A stretch of 64,000 bases of DNA from Celerinatantimonas sp046054195. GTDB taxonomy: Bacteria > Pseudomonadota > Gammaproteobacteria > Enterobacterales > Celerinatantimonadaceae. The position numbers and the translations under genes are program-made. This document shows, one piece after another, positions 18,306 through 28,261 of the stretch. Location: assembly GCF_046054195.1 (NCBI RefSeq), contig NZ_JBEQCS010000004.1, forward strand, positions 62,001 to 126,000. Direction: 5' to 3'. How positions within the stretch are numbered: the stretch's first letter is position 1; each line of letters begins with the position of its first letter. The notes below the pieces were generated by a model, which did not search any database, was not told the origin of the DNA, and was given only the letters and a program-made list of their open reading frames with translations.

Positions 18306-18521
18306 ATGCCAACCGGAACAGTAAAATGGTTTAACAATGCCAAAGGATTTGGGTTCATTTGCCCTGATCAGGGGGGCGAAGATATCTTCGCTCATTACTC
18401 AACCATCCAGATGGAGGGGTATCGGACCCTTAAAGCCGGTCAGCACGTTCAATTTGAAATGCAAAAAGGCCCGAAAGGTAACCACGCGACGAGCATCGTT
18501 TTTGACGATAACTCAAAATAA
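18306..18521 (+). CDS. cspD: cold-shock-domain protein, CspD type
   Basis: A 71-residue single cold-shock domain with RNP1 GFGFICPD and RNP2-like DIFAHYSTI. CspD proteins bind single-stranded DNA and block replication in starved cells. Assignment to CspD rests on the sequence MPTGTVKWFNNAKGFGF with DQGGEDIFAHYS and on its place opposite clpS-clpA, as in E. coli. Confidence 0.93.
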   Translation: MPTGTVKWFNNAKGFGFICPDQGGEDIFAHYSTIQMEGYRTLKAGQHVQFEMQKGPKGNHATSIVFDDNSK

Positions 18522-18547
18522 TTGAACGTATTACGTCGCTGATAGCT

Positions 18548-18584
18548 AAAGCGGACCTTTTAATATAATAATAGGTCCGCTTTT
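18548..18584 (+). terminator. terminator of cspD
   Basis: AAAGCGGACCT pairs with AGGTCCGCTTT across an AT-rich 14-base loop and is followed by T residues. It begins 27 bases after the cspD stop. Confidence 0.85.
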
Positions 18585-18720
18585 CATTTGTCCTCTAATA
18601 CACCCGCTCTTAAGAGCTGCTTTGCACTCTCTTTGTCTAAAATATCTTGGTGGCTGTTTTTACCCATAATCCTGTATCATAACCGCATATTTTATGACGC
18701 ATTTTTGCTATCATTAACCC

Positions 18721-19413
18721 ATGAATAAAACGACTTTATCTGTGCATAAAAAACGTCCGCACCAAGAACGTCACCGCACTAAACCTATTACAACACAAGC
18801 ATCAACCCGTGTTGTCATGCTCAATAAACCTTTCATGGTGCTTTGCCAATTCTCAGACAACGAAGGACGAGAAACACTCGCTGATTATATTAGTATTCCT
18901 GATATTTACGCGGCCGGACGCCTTGATCGCGACAGCGAAGGGTTATTAATCCTAACCAATAATGGCCAGCTAATTCACCAATTAGCCAATCCTAAACAAA
19001 AGATGGCAAAAACCTATTGGGCGCAAGTTGAAGGGGAGCCTGATGAACAGGCACTTAAACAGCTTCGCGATGGAGTTGAGCTTAAAGACGGCAAAACTCG
19101 CCCAGCGAAGGCTAAAATCATCGATGAACCTAAACTTTGGCCGCGTAACCCACCGATTCGCTATCGCGCCAATATCGCCACAACTTGGATAGAACTTGTT
19201 ATTAAAGAAGGCAAAAACCGCCAAGTTAGAAGAATGACGGCGGCAATCGGTCATCCCACATTGCGTTTAATTCGCGCATCAATTGGGCCTTGGCATTTGG
19301 ACCAACTTGAACCGGGGCAAAGCGCTGATATCAGCAATGATCCAAATATTGCTAAACTAATAAAACAGTCGCCTAAAGCACCAACAAAACGCCGTAAAAA
19401 GACCCCTTTATAG
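18721..19413 (+). CDS. rluE: 23S rRNA pseudouridine(2457) synthase
   Basis: RsuA/RluB/E/F-family pseudouridine synthase of 230 residues lacking the S4 domain, as expected for RluE, which modifies U2457 of 23S rRNA. The catalytic aspartate lies in AAGRLDRDSEGLLILTN. Other family blocks are LWPRNPPIRYRA, TWIELVIKEGKNRQVRRM and HPTLRLIRASIG. The N- and C-terminal tails are basic. There is no obvious ribosome binding site before ATG 18721. Confidence 0.93.
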   Translation: MNKTTLSVHKKRPHQERHRTKPITTQASTRVVMLNKPFMVLCQFSDNEGRETLADYISIPDIYAAGRLDRDSEGLLILTNNGQLIHQLANPKQKMAKTYWAQVEGEPDEQALKQLRDGVELKDGKTRPAKAKIIDEPKLWPRNPPIRYRANIATTWIELVIKEGKNRQVRRMTAAIGHPTLRLIRASIGPWHLDQLEPGQSADISNDPNIAKLIKQSPKAPTKRRKKTPL

Positions 19414-19470
19414 TGATCGCCCTAGCCTCATCTGCTAGAATAGCGAGCAAATTTTTAGTATCGAGTTAGC

Positions 19471-20583
19471 ATGAGCACAAATAGCAGTAAAAAAGTAATT
19501 GTCGGCATGTCCGGCGGTGTCGATTCATCCGTTTCAGCTTACCTGTTACGTGAACAAGGCTATCAAGTTGAAGGCTTGTTTATGAAGAACTGGGAAGAAG
19601 ATGATGGGACCGATTACTGTTCTGCCGCCAGTGATTTAGCCGATGCTCAGGCCGTTTGTGACAAACTCGCAATACCATTGCACACGGTCAACTTTGCCGC
19701 AGAATACTGGGATAACGTCTTTGAGCATTTCTTAGCTGAATATCAGGCAGGACGCACGCCAAACCCAGATATTATGTGTAATAAAGAAATTAAATTTAAA
19801 GCATTTCTAGAATTTGCGGCCGAAGAACTCGGTGCCGATTACATCGCAACAGGTCATTATGTTCGTAATGGTTTAATCGATGGCCATTGGAAAATGTTGC
19901 GCGGTTTAGATTCGAACAAAGATCAAAGCTATTTCTTGTACACATTAAGTGAACAACATATGGCCCAAACGCTCTTCCCTGTCGGTGAGCTAGAAAAGCC
20001 ACAAGTGCGCAAAATTGCCGAAGAGCAAGGTTTGGTGACCGCAGATAAAAAAGATTCCACTGGGATCTGTTTTATTGGTGAGCGCAAGTTTACCGAATTT
20101 TTACAGCGTTACCTGCCGGCCCGTCCTGGCAAGATTGAAACCGCTGAAGGTGAAGTCATCGGTGAGCACCAAGGGTTGATGTATCACACCTTGGGGCAAC
20201 GTAAAGGACTCCATATCGGTGGACGTAAAGATGCCAACGAAGAACCTTGGTACGTAGTTGATAAAGACGTTGAACGTAATGTGTTAATTGTCGGTCAAGG
20301 CCACGATCATCCCCGACTGCGTTCGATGGCGATGCAGGTCAAACAGCTGCACTGGGTTAATCGCCAAACTCGCAAAGAACCATTTCGCGCGGTTGTTAAA
20401 ACGCGGTATCGTCAGCAGGATATCCCGTGCAAAATTGTCCCCGTTGATGATGACACATTGCTGGTTGAATTTGATAGCTATCAAATAGCAGTCACACCCG
20501 GCCAATCGGCAGTATTTTATGACAATGAAGAATGTCTTGGTGGCGGCATTATTGAGATTCGTTACGCCCAGAGGCAGCTATGA
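19471..20583 (+). CDS. mnmA: tRNA-specific 2-thiouridylase MnmA
   Basis: Makes 2-thiouridine at the wobble position of tRNA Lys, Glu and Gln, receiving sulfur from the Tus relay. The PP-loop is GMSGGVDSSVSAYLL at the N-terminus. The catalytic cysteines are in NPDIMCNKEIKF and STGICFIGERKF. The 370-residue length is normal. It overlaps hflD by four bases (ATGA), as in related gammaproteobacteria. Confidence 0.97.
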   Translation: MSTNSSKKVIVGMSGGVDSSVSAYLLREQGYQVEGLFMKNWEEDDGTDYCSAASDLADAQAVCDKLAIPLHTVNFAAEYWDNVFEHFLAEYQAGRTPNPDIMCNKEIKFKAFLEFAAEELGADYIATGHYVRNGLIDGHWKMLRGLDSNKDQSYFLYTLSEQHMAQTLFPVGELEKPQVRKIAEEQGLVTADKKDSTGICFIGERKFTEFLQRYLPARPGKIETAEGEVIGEHQGLMYHTLGQRKGLHIGGRKDANEEPWYVVDKDVERNVLIVGQGHDHPRLRSMAMQVKQLHWVNRQTRKEPFRAVVKTRYRQQDIPCKIVPVDDDTLLVEFDSYQIAVTPGQSAVFYDNEECLGGGIIEIRYAQRQL

Positions 20584-21203
20584 CTCATACATTAGAAGAA
20601 CAAGTAATTGGATTCGCTGGGATTTGTCAGGCTTGTCGAATTGTTCAGCAAATTGCTCGCGGGCAGTCCGTTGCGCAAGACTGTTTAGAAGCGTCACTAA
20701 ACAGTATATTACAGACCGATCCGCCCACCACAGAATCAGTTTATGGTTCTTTAAACGGTTTAAAAGTCGGCTTGGATACCATGAAAGCTCAAATGGGACA
20801 TCGCAATGAGCTGCGCGACCCAGAAGTCACTCGTTATATTGTCGGTCTTCTGGCATTAGCCAAGCGGCTCAATAAACGCGCTGATATGCAGGCGATGCTC
20901 GCTGAGCGTATTTCTCAAGTGAAACGCCAACTTAACCATTTTGCCATCACTGATGAACAAATTCAGGCCAGCTTAGCGGCCATTTACAGTGATATAATTA
21001 GTCCGCTAGGAAGCCGTATTCAGGTAACTGGCGATCGCCGTTTACTGCAGCAGCCTGCTAATCAGAATCGTGTTCGTGCGACCCTTCTTGCTGGGATCCG
21101 CGCGGCGATACTCTGGCAGCAGGTCGGAGGTAAACGACTACAGCTGATCTTCCAACGAAGTAAGCTACTCACCCAGGTAGAGCAATGTCTATCGACACTC
21201 TAG
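20580..21203 (+). CDS. hflD: HflD-family lysogenisation regulator homologue
   Basis: A 207-residue, mostly helical protein. The family protein from E. coli is a peripheral membrane factor that affects phage lambda CII. The block YGSLNGLKVGLDTMKAQM and position between mnmA and purB identify it. The start ATG overlaps the mnmA stop. Confidence 0.92.
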   Translation: MTHTLEEQVIGFAGICQACRIVQQIARGQSVAQDCLEASLNSILQTDPPTTESVYGSLNGLKVGLDTMKAQMGHRNELRDPEVTRYIVGLLALAKRLNKRADMQAMLAERISQVKRQLNHFAITDEQIQASLAAIYSDIISPLGSRIQVTGDRRLLQQPANQNRVRATLLAGIRAAILWQQVGGKRLQLIFQRSKLLTQVEQCLSTL

Positions 21204-21229
21204 AAAAAATGAAAACCAGGAGATAAGCC

Positions 21230-22597
21230 ATGGAATTGTCAGCGCTGACAGCCATTTCCCCCATTGATGGTCGTTACGGTGCTAAAACTCGTCAATTGCG
21301 CGCACTGTGCAGCGAGTTCGGTTTAATTAAATACCGAGTTACCGTCGAAGTCCGTTGGCTACAAAAACTGAGCTCGCATAATGAGATCAGTGAAGTGCCC
21401 CCATTTAGTGACGCAACCAATCAGTTCCTAGATGATTTAGTTGCGAACTTTTCAGAGCAAGATGCCGCACGCATTAAAACCATTGAAAGCACGACGAATC
21501 ACGACGTTAAAGCCGTTGAATATTTTCTTAAAGAAAAAGTTGCCCATAACAGTGAATTGCTCGCGGTGAGCGAATTTATTCACTTTGCTTGCACATCAGA
21601 AGATATTAACAACCTATCCTACGCATTGATGCTTAGCGAAGCTCGTGAAAACATTCTCAAAGCCCAGCTTAATGAGATGATTGATGCCATCAGCGAACTG
21701 GCCAAACAATATGCGGCAATTCCAATGCTTTCGCACACGCACGGTCAGCCTGCATCTCCATCTACAATTGGCAAAGAGATGGCCAATGTCGTAGCTCGTC
21801 TGCGTCGCCAGTTAGCACAAGTCGAACAAGTTGAAATATTAGGTAAAATCAACGGTGCAGTGGGTAACTATAATGCGCACCTTAGCGCTTATCCTGATAT
21901 CGATTGGCATCAATTCTCAGAAGAATTTGTAACAAGCCTTGGTCTAAGCTGGAATCCATATACCACTCAGATTGAACCGCATGATTACATCGCTGAGCTT
22001 TATGATGCCTTGGCTCGATTTAATACAATTGTGCTGGATTTTGACCGAGATATCTGGGGTTATATCAGCCTAGGTTACTTTAAACAGAAAACTATTGCCG
22101 GTGAAATTGGCTCATCAACCATGCCGCACAAAGTCAACCCAATTGATTTTGAAAACTCTGAAGGCAACCTCGGTATTGCAAACGCTTTGTTTGACCATTT
22201 AGCGCGTAAACTTCCTGTCTCTCGTTGGCAGCGCGACTTAACCGATTCAACCGTATTACGAAACATCGGTGTTGCTCTGGGTTACTCACTGATAGCGTAT
22301 CAAGCAACGCTTAAAGGTATTCGTAAACTAGAAGTGAATGAAGCGAATATTCTTGCCGATCTAGACCATAACTGGGAAGTTCTAGCCGAGCCAATCCAGA
22401 CCGTCATGCGTCGTTACGGCATTGAAAAACCGTATGAAAAACTAAAAGAACTGACTCGAGGCAAACGCGTAGATCAGCAAATCATGCAGGCGTTTATTGA
22501 TACCTTAGAGCTGCCAGAGCAAGTAAAAACTCAGCTCAAAGCGCTTACTCCAGCAAATTATATTGGCCAAGCCATCAAACTTGCCCAAGACATTTAA
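21230..22597 (+). CDS. purB: adenylosuccinate lyase
   Basis: Acts twice in purine synthesis, cleaving SAICAR and adenylosuccinate. The 455 residues carry the fumarase-superfamily signature GSSTMPHKVNPIDFEN, plus STTNHDVKAVEYFL and HTHGQPASPSTIGKE. The length and order after mnmA-hflD match E. coli. AGGAG sits ahead of the ATG at 21230. Confidence 0.98.
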   Translation: MELSALTAISPIDGRYGAKTRQLRALCSEFGLIKYRVTVEVRWLQKLSSHNEISEVPPFSDATNQFLDDLVANFSEQDAARIKTIESTTNHDVKAVEYFLKEKVAHNSELLAVSEFIHFACTSEDINNLSYALMLSEARENILKAQLNEMIDAISELAKQYAAIPMLSHTHGQPASPSTIGKEMANVVARLRRQLAQVEQVEILGKINGAVGNYNAHLSAYPDIDWHQFSEEFVTSLGLSWNPYTTQIEPHDYIAELYDALARFNTIVLDFDRDIWGYISLGYFKQKTIAGEIGSSTMPHKVNPIDFENSEGNLGIANALFDHLARKLPVSRWQRDLTDSTVLRNIGVALGYSLIAYQATLKGIRKLEVNEANILADLDHNWEVLAEPIQTVMRRYGIEKPYEKLKELTRGKRVDQQIMQAFIDTLELPEQVKTQLKALTPANYIGQAIKLAQDI

Positions 22598-22607
22598 TAT
22601 AAAAATA

Positions 22608-22635
22608 AGCCGCAGCCGCAGTGCTGTGGCTTTTT
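22608..22635 (+). terminator. terminator of purB
   Basis: AGCCGCAG pairs with CTGTGGCT (one G-T pair) and is followed by TTTTT. It begins 11 bases after the purB stop. Confidence 0.8.
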
Positions 22636-22659
22636 CGCCTTTTATTGTAGCGAGACGGA

Positions 22660-23787
22660 ATGAAACTTAATTTTGACATCAACCATTTCATGGTGGATTA
22701 CTGGCAACGCAAACCTTTGTTGATTCGCCAGGGAATTACCGATTTTATCGACCCTTTAAGTGCTGAAGAACTCGCAGGACTCGCCATGGAAGACGAACTG
22801 CAGTCGCGATTGGTTACTGTTCGAGATAACCACTGGCAAGTGCAGTTTGGCCCATTTGAGAGATTTGACGAGCTAGAACAACCCGCTAGTTCACTATTGG
22901 TTCAAGCAACCAATCACTGGCATCACGATTGCGCCAAATTGGCTGAACTATTTCATTTTATTCCCAATTGGCGCTTTGATGATTTAATGATAAGTTTCGC
23001 CACCCCGCAAGGCGGAGTAGGACCTCATATTGATCAATATGGGGTATTTATTATTCAAGGACATGGACAGCGCCACTGGCAAGTTGGTGAACGCCAGAAC
23101 CTCAAAGAATTTGCCAATGAAGCGGGGCTAAAACAGTGTGAACCATTTACACCTGCGATTGATGAGGTGTTATCAAGTGGCGATGTTTTATATATCCCGC
23201 CAGGTTGCCCACACAACGGTGTCTCAATTGATGATTCATTGAGTTACTCAGTTGGTTTTCGCGCCCCAGATCAAAAAGAGCTCTTCAGTGCCTTTGCCGA
23301 CCATTTACTCGATCAAAGCCAACCTTTTACCCGTTACAACGATCCAGAATTGGTTGCTGGCCACGCTTGGGGCGAAATTACTCGGCACCAGCAGCAGAAA
23401 TTATTAGGTTTGATGCAAAACTTGCTTAATGATAACCGCCAGATGCGAGACTTTTTTGGTCGGTTTTTTTCGCAGACTCGTCGCGATATTGACATTTTAC
23501 CACTGCAAGATGATGAGTGCCTGACAGCAGAGATGTTAATCGAACAACTCGAGCAAGGGGAAATATTACATCGCGTTGAAGGTCTAAAAGTTATCTATTT
23601 GCAAGGGTTAAGCGAGCTATTTATTGACGGCGAAGCTTATCCATTTGACGGAGACTTTACCGGCTATCAGCAGCTAGCCAACCAAAGTCAGCTTAACTTC
23701 AATCTTTTAAATAAAGCGCTTAAAGATGAGGCATTTGTTAGCCAACTAACGCAGTGGGTAAACCGCGGTTTTTGGTATTGGTTATAG
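22660..23787 (+). CDS. roxA: 50S ribosomal protein L16 arginine hydroxylase (RoxA/YcfD), JmjC-type cupin
   Basis: Fe(II)/2-oxoglutarate oxygenase of 375 residues that hydroxylates an arginine in ribosomal protein L16. The metal triad is visible as His-x-Asp in GPHIDQYGVF and a distal His in PPGCPHNGVSID. The N-terminal INHFMVDYWQRKPLLIR block is typical of the family. A C-terminal winged-helix part follows. It sits directly after purB, as ycfD does in many relatives. Confidence 0.92.
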   Translation: MKLNFDINHFMVDYWQRKPLLIRQGITDFIDPLSAEELAGLAMEDELQSRLVTVRDNHWQVQFGPFERFDELEQPASSLLVQATNHWHHDCAKLAELFHFIPNWRFDDLMISFATPQGGVGPHIDQYGVFIIQGHGQRHWQVGERQNLKEFANEAGLKQCEPFTPAIDEVLSSGDVLYIPPGCPHNGVSIDDSLSYSVGFRAPDQKELFSAFADHLLDQSQPFTRYNDPELVAGHAWGEITRHQQQKLLGLMQNLLNDNRQMRDFFGRFFSQTRRDIDILPLQDDECLTAEMLIEQLEQGEILHRVEGLKVIYLQGLSELFIDGEAYPFDGDFTGYQQLANQSQLNFNLLNKALKDEAFVSQLTQWVNRGFWYWL

Positions 23788-23855
23788 CCATTTCGATTTA
23801 GCTCAGTTGCATTTATTTGGGTCAAGCAACATACTATTAACAACTAGTGGCGTAG

Positions 23856-24578
23856 ATGCATGGCTCAGATATGGATACCATTAAACTACCTTCAAGCTGT
23901 CGAAAAAATGCCAAAAGCTGTCTCTATATCGGTATAGCTTTAGCAATTATTAGCGTTGGCATTTTATATATTCCGAACATTGCGGTCAGTTTTATTGCCG
24001 CATTTGGTATTATCCTCGCCTATTTAGGGATTCGTATCGGCCTGAGTAAATCGGGCCAACCTCAATTTGGTCTGGTGTTGTGTCATGACCATCTGCAATT
24101 TCACCACCGTTATGGCGGTTGGGCTTTACCATGGCGTCAAATAGATCGTTTTGGTATACCCTGCGTAGGACGTGGCTTTGAACGACTGGAATTAAATTAT
24201 ATTGGCATTCGGCTGAACGACGAACAGTTTTTGCTAGATACCCTTTCCCCTCGATTATGTGCTCATCTTCTTACTGAACAACGCAGTGCTCTTTATGCAG
24301 CTCTTCGCCAAGAATGCCCTTCAGGCACTTGCCCCAGTGACCATCTTTTAGAAGATGACTATTACCATACTCATTCAGGTAAAATTTATCACGGTCTAAA
24401 AGCGATGTTCGCAAACCGCATGGCAAACATGCGTCAGATGACGGGTTACGACCTGCTTATCGATCAAAGCGTTCTTGAACAATCCCCCGAACAATTTCTA
24501 CGTTTAGCCCGAGATTTTCGCAATCAAGGTATGGCGCATAGCATTACATCCAGCAACGACTCTGCTTGCAAAAGCTAG
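23856..24578 (+). CDS. DUF2982-like conserved membrane protein
   Basis: A 240-residue protein with two hydrophobic segments at about residues 23-42 and 46-60, then a soluble domain containing FHHRYGGWALPWRQIDRF and LNYIGIRLND, features I associate with the DUF2982 family of Vibrio and Shewanella relatives. No function is known for the family. It probably has two transmembrane helices with a cytoplasmic C-terminal domain. Two ATGs (23856 and 23871) are possible starts, both with weak ribosome binding sites. Confidence 0.65.
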   Translation: MHGSDMDTIKLPSSCRKNAKSCLYIGIALAIISVGILYIPNIAVSFIAAFGIILAYLGIRIGLSKSGQPQFGLVLCHDHLQFHHRYGGWALPWRQIDRFGIPCVGRGFERLELNYIGIRLNDEQFLLDTLSPRLCAHLLTEQRSALYAALRQECPSGTCPSDHLLEDDYYHTHSGKIYHGLKAMFANRMANMRQMTGYDLLIDQSVLEQSPEQFLRLARDFRNQGMAHSITSSNDSACKS

Positions 24579-24748
24579 GCGAATTAAAAACCAGGTGCTA
24601 TGCTTTATTCTGTAAGCCGCGAGATAACATGACTTTTTTGCCTTAACCGAGCAGAAAATTGAATATTTAACTCACGCGTCACTCTTCTTGTTCACCAGAC
24701 TCATTACGCATACAGATAAAGGATTGATATGCTCAAGGACTGTTGTCG

Positions 24749-26347
24749 ATGAATACAATGGATTACATCGTCATCTTAGTGGCAGCAGCCTGCTCCGGAT
24801 TTCTTTTTCAATTAGTTAAACTCCCGCCCCTATTAGGCTTTTTAGTTGCCGGATTCGTTCTGCACCTGTTAGGTATTCATCAGGCTCCAGCCATCGATAT
24901 CATCGCTAATTTAGGGGTAACGTTACTGCTCTTTTCAATTGGCTTAAAACTGGATATACGGACTCTTTTACGCCGCGAAGTCTATGGGACGGCATTCTTA
25001 CACTTAATCTGTAATGGGCTTTTATTTTTAGCCATTTTTAGCGCGCTTAAATGGCTGGCCATTTCCCAGCTAAAAGTGCTCTCAAATGAAGCGCTCATGC
25101 TACTGGCATTCGCCTTGAGTTTTTCTAGCACCGTGTTTGCTGTAAAAGTTTTGCAAGACAAAAGTGAACTGCAATCGTTATATGGCCGCGTTGCAATTGG
25201 TATTTTGGTCATGCAGGACCTATTTGCCGTGATCTACCTAAGTGTAAGCTCGGGAAAAGTTCCATCGCTGTGGGCGCTATCATTGCTCGCGCTCATCCCC
25301 CTTCGGCCTGTCTTGTTGCGGCTTCTAAATCGAGCAGGCCACGGTGAAGTTCAGCTATTGGTCGGCTTTTGTATGGCTTTTGTAGTCGGTTATGCATGGT
25401 TTGATAGCGTGCATATCAAACCCGATTTAGGTGCGCTCTTAATCGGTATGCTGTTAGCGGGTACTCCACAAGCGAACAATTTAAGCCGTGATTTATTTGC
25501 ATTTAAAGAGCTATTTTTAGTCGCTTTTTTTCTCTCCATTGGCATGCATTATTTCCCAACTGCTGGAAGCTTAGTCATTGCAATATTAATCACCCTACTG
25601 TTGCCTTTAAAAGCCATTCTTTATCTACTTTTAATGTTAGTTTTCCGGCTTCGCTCTCGCACAGCTTGGATGGGAACCCTGAGCTTGGCCAATTACAGTG
25701 AGTTTGGCTTAATTGTTTCAGCCATAGCGGTTAAAAGTAATTTACTCGATGGGCACTGGCTGGCTATTTTAGCCATTGCACTGAGCTTAAGTTTTATTAT
25801 TAGTGCACCACTGAATCAAAAAGCCGACTATATCTATCGGCGCGTACAGAATTTACTCGGCCGATTACAACGAAATCGATTGCACTTAGATGACTTACCT
25901 ATCGAATTGGGAAATATGGAAATTGTGATTCTCGGAATGGGCCGTATTGGCTCTGGCGCCTATGAGCTCATGAGCCAACACTACCCAGGGAAAGTCATTG
26001 GTATTGATACCGATTTAAATAAAGTTCAGTCTCATATCGAAGCAAACCGCGTGGTGATTCAAGGCGATGCAACTGACTCAGATTTTTGGGAAAAACTGGT
26101 TTTAAGTAAATCCGTAAAACTGGTACTTTTGACCATGCCTCACCATAATGGTAATGAATATGCCGTTACCCAATTACATCGGCGCGATTATGCCGGTGAA
26201 ATTGCTGCTATCTGTCGATTTGAAGATGATGAAGACGCGCTAAAAGCTCTTGGAGTTAACCATGTGGTTAATTTGTATGAAGAAGCCGGCCTTGGTTTTG
26301 CTCAACACATCTATGATGCGGTTAACAGCTCAGACAGTAAACGTTAA
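24749..26347 (+). CDS. monovalent cation:proton antiporter, CPA2 (KefB/YbaL type) with TrkA-N domain
   Basis: Integral membrane exchanger of about 532 residues with some 12 hydrophobic helices over residues 1-370, then a cytoplasmic RCK/TrkA-N domain beginning VILGMGRIGSGAYEL (NAD-binding Rossmann motif). LLGFLVAGFVLHLLG and LLLFSIGLKLDIRTL are characteristic of CPA2 proteins. AAGGA at 24735-24739 is too close to the in-frame TTG at 24743 but nine bases from ATG 24749, so I chose the ATG. Whether it moves K+ or Na+ cannot be read from the sequence. Confidence 0.85.
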   Translation: MNTMDYIVILVAAACSGFLFQLVKLPPLLGFLVAGFVLHLLGIHQAPAIDIIANLGVTLLLFSIGLKLDIRTLLRREVYGTAFLHLICNGLLFLAIFSALKWLAISQLKVLSNEALMLLAFALSFSSTVFAVKVLQDKSELQSLYGRVAIGILVMQDLFAVIYLSVSSGKVPSLWALSLLALIPLRPVLLRLLNRAGHGEVQLLVGFCMAFVVGYAWFDSVHIKPDLGALLIGMLLAGTPQANNLSRDLFAFKELFLVAFFLSIGMHYFPTAGSLVIAILITLLLPLKAILYLLLMLVFRLRSRTAWMGTLSLANYSEFGLIVSAIAVKSNLLDGHWLAILAIALSLSFIISAPLNQKADYIYRRVQNLLGRLQRNRLHLDDLPIELGNMEIVILGMGRIGSGAYELMSQHYPGKVIGIDTDLNKVQSHIEANRVVIQGDATDSDFWEKLVLSKSVKLVLLTMPHHNGNEYAVTQLHRRDYAGEIAAICRFEDDEDALKALGVNHVVNLYEEAGLGFAQHIYDAVNSSDSKR

Positions 26348-26527
26348 TTTTTCACTCCAAATCCCCTATAAAACAGTAGAAACATCCGTAAGCCATTCCA
26401 AAAATAAAATATTTTAGAAAATTACAAATAACCACTTGCAATATTTGCTGATATTGGCAAATTGGAATGATCGGTTATCCCCGTAAGGGATAGTTGTTTA
26501 ATTGAGATAAAAAACGAAGGGAAATAT

Positions 26528-28198
26528 ATGTGTTCAATTTTTGGCGTGCTTGACATTAAGACGGATGTCTCAGAGCTTCGAAAAGTTGCTCTGGAAATGT
26601 CAAAACGGCTGCGTCACCGCGGTCCTGATTGGTCGGGTATTTATACCTCAGACCACGCAATCCTAGCTCACGAACGATTGGCAATCGTTGATGTAAATAA
26701 TGGAGCTCAACCGCTTTATAATGAAGAACGGACGAATGTTCTAGCGGTTAATGGTGAGATCTACAATCACAAACAGTTGCGCGCTAATCTCAATTGCAAT
26801 TACAACTTTTTAACCGAATCCGATTGTGAAATCATCCTTGCTCTTTATAAAGAAAAAGGAAATGCCTTCTTAGATGACTTGAACGGTATTTTTGCATTTA
26901 TCCTTTATGACGAAGAACAAGATCGTTATCTGATTGGTCGTGACCATATGGGAATTATCCCACTGTATACAGGTTATGACGAAAACGGTAACTTCTATGC
27001 GGCTTCAGAGATGAAAGCTCTGACCCCTATTTGCAAAACTGTTCGTGAATTTCCACCGGGACATTTCTTAGATAGCAAAGATGGTGAGTTAGTTCGTTAT
27101 TATCAGCGTGATTGGGAAGAATATGACAATGTCAAAGATAACCCAGCTTCTGTTGAAGAATTGCGTGATGCTTTAGAAGCCGCGGTTAAACGTCAGCTCA
27201 TGAGTGACGTACCTTATGGCGTACTGCTCTCGGGTGGTTTGGATTCATCGGTTATTTCAGCCATTACCAAACGATTTGCAGATCGCCGTATTGAAGATAA
27301 CGATGCATCAGCTGCTTGGTGGCCACAATTGCACTCTTTCGCTGTTGGCTTGGAAGGTTCACCCGATTTAAAAGCGGCGAAAGAAGTTGCCGATTATCTA
27401 GGTACGGTTCACCACGAAATTCACTTTACCGTTCAAGACGGTTTAGATGCGTTGCGTGATGTGATTTATCATCTTGAAACGTATGATGTCACAACTATAC
27501 GTGCTTCAACCCCAATGTATTTGATGGCTCGAAAAATCAAAGCAATGGGCATCAAAATGGTTCTTTCTGGTGAAGGTTCTGATGAACTTTTCGGTGGCTA
27601 TTTGTATTTCCACAAAGCGCCGAATGCCAAAGAGTTTCATGAAGAAACTGTTCGTAAATTGTCAAAACTACATTTGTTTGACTGTCTGCGGGCTAACAAA
27701 GCTCTGGCAGCTTGGGGCCTTGAAGGTCGCGTACCATTCTTGGATAAAGAGTTCATGGATGTTGCAATGCGTTTGAACCCAGCAGCTAAAATGTGTGGCC
27801 ACGGTAAAATTGAAAAACATATCGTGCGTGAAGCGTTTGAAGACTATTTACCGCACAGCGTTGCTTGGCGGCAAAAAGAGCAGTTCTCTGATGGGGTTGG
27901 CTATTCTTGGATCGACAGCTTAAAAGAGTTTGTGGAAACTGAAGTCACTGATCAAATGATGGAAACCGCTGAATTCCGTTTCCCTATCAACACACCAGAC
28001 ACAAAAGAAGCTTATTACTATCGTAGTATCTTCGAAGAGCACTTCCCATTAGATAGTGCGGCTGAATGTGTACCATGGGGTAAATCGGTTGCTTGCTCAA
28101 CACCTGAAGCATTAGCGTGGGATGAAAGCTTTACGCAGCATGCTGACCCATCAGGCCGAGCAGTTGCAAACGTACATAACGAAGCTTATAAAGTGTAA
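26528..28198 (+). CDS. asnB: glutamine-hydrolysing asparagine synthetase B
   Basis: Makes asparagine from aspartate, ATP and glutamine. The N-terminal Ntn glutaminase domain begins MCSIFGVLD, with Cys2 as the nucleophile. RHRGPDWSG and NGEIYNHKQLR are typical. The synthetase domain has the PP-loop LLSGGLDSSVISA and SGEGSDELFGGY. The 556-residue length is normal. GAAGGGA lies just upstream of the start. Confidence 0.97.
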   Translation: MCSIFGVLDIKTDVSELRKVALEMSKRLRHRGPDWSGIYTSDHAILAHERLAIVDVNNGAQPLYNEERTNVLAVNGEIYNHKQLRANLNCNYNFLTESDCEIILALYKEKGNAFLDDLNGIFAFILYDEEQDRYLIGRDHMGIIPLYTGYDENGNFYAASEMKALTPICKTVREFPPGHFLDSKDGELVRYYQRDWEEYDNVKDNPASVEELRDALEAAVKRQLMSDVPYGVLLSGGLDSSVISAITKRFADRRIEDNDASAAWWPQLHSFAVGLEGSPDLKAAKEVADYLGTVHHEIHFTVQDGLDALRDVIYHLETYDVTTIRASTPMYLMARKIKAMGIKMVLSGEGSDELFGGYLYFHKAPNAKEFHEETVRKLSKLHLFDCLRANKALAAWGLEGRVPFLDKEFMDVAMRLNPAAKMCGHGKIEKHIVREAFEDYLPHSVAWRQKEQFSDGVGYSWIDSLKEFVETEVTDQMMETAEFRFPINTPDTKEAYYYRSIFEEHFPLDSAAECVPWGKSVACSTPEALAWDESFTQHADPSGRAVANVHNEAYKV

Positions 28199-28222
28199 TT
28201 GCTTGTAAACTAAAATATGTAT

Positions 28223-28252
28223 AAGCCCACTGCTGTGTCAGTGGGCTTTTTT
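28223..28252 (+). terminator. terminator of asnB
   Basis: AAGCCCACTG / CAGTGGGCTT perfect 10-base stem, 6-base loop, then a T tract. It begins 25 bases after the asnB stop, close to the converging gene at 28262. Confidence 0.88.
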
Positions 28253-28261
28253 ATAACTGCG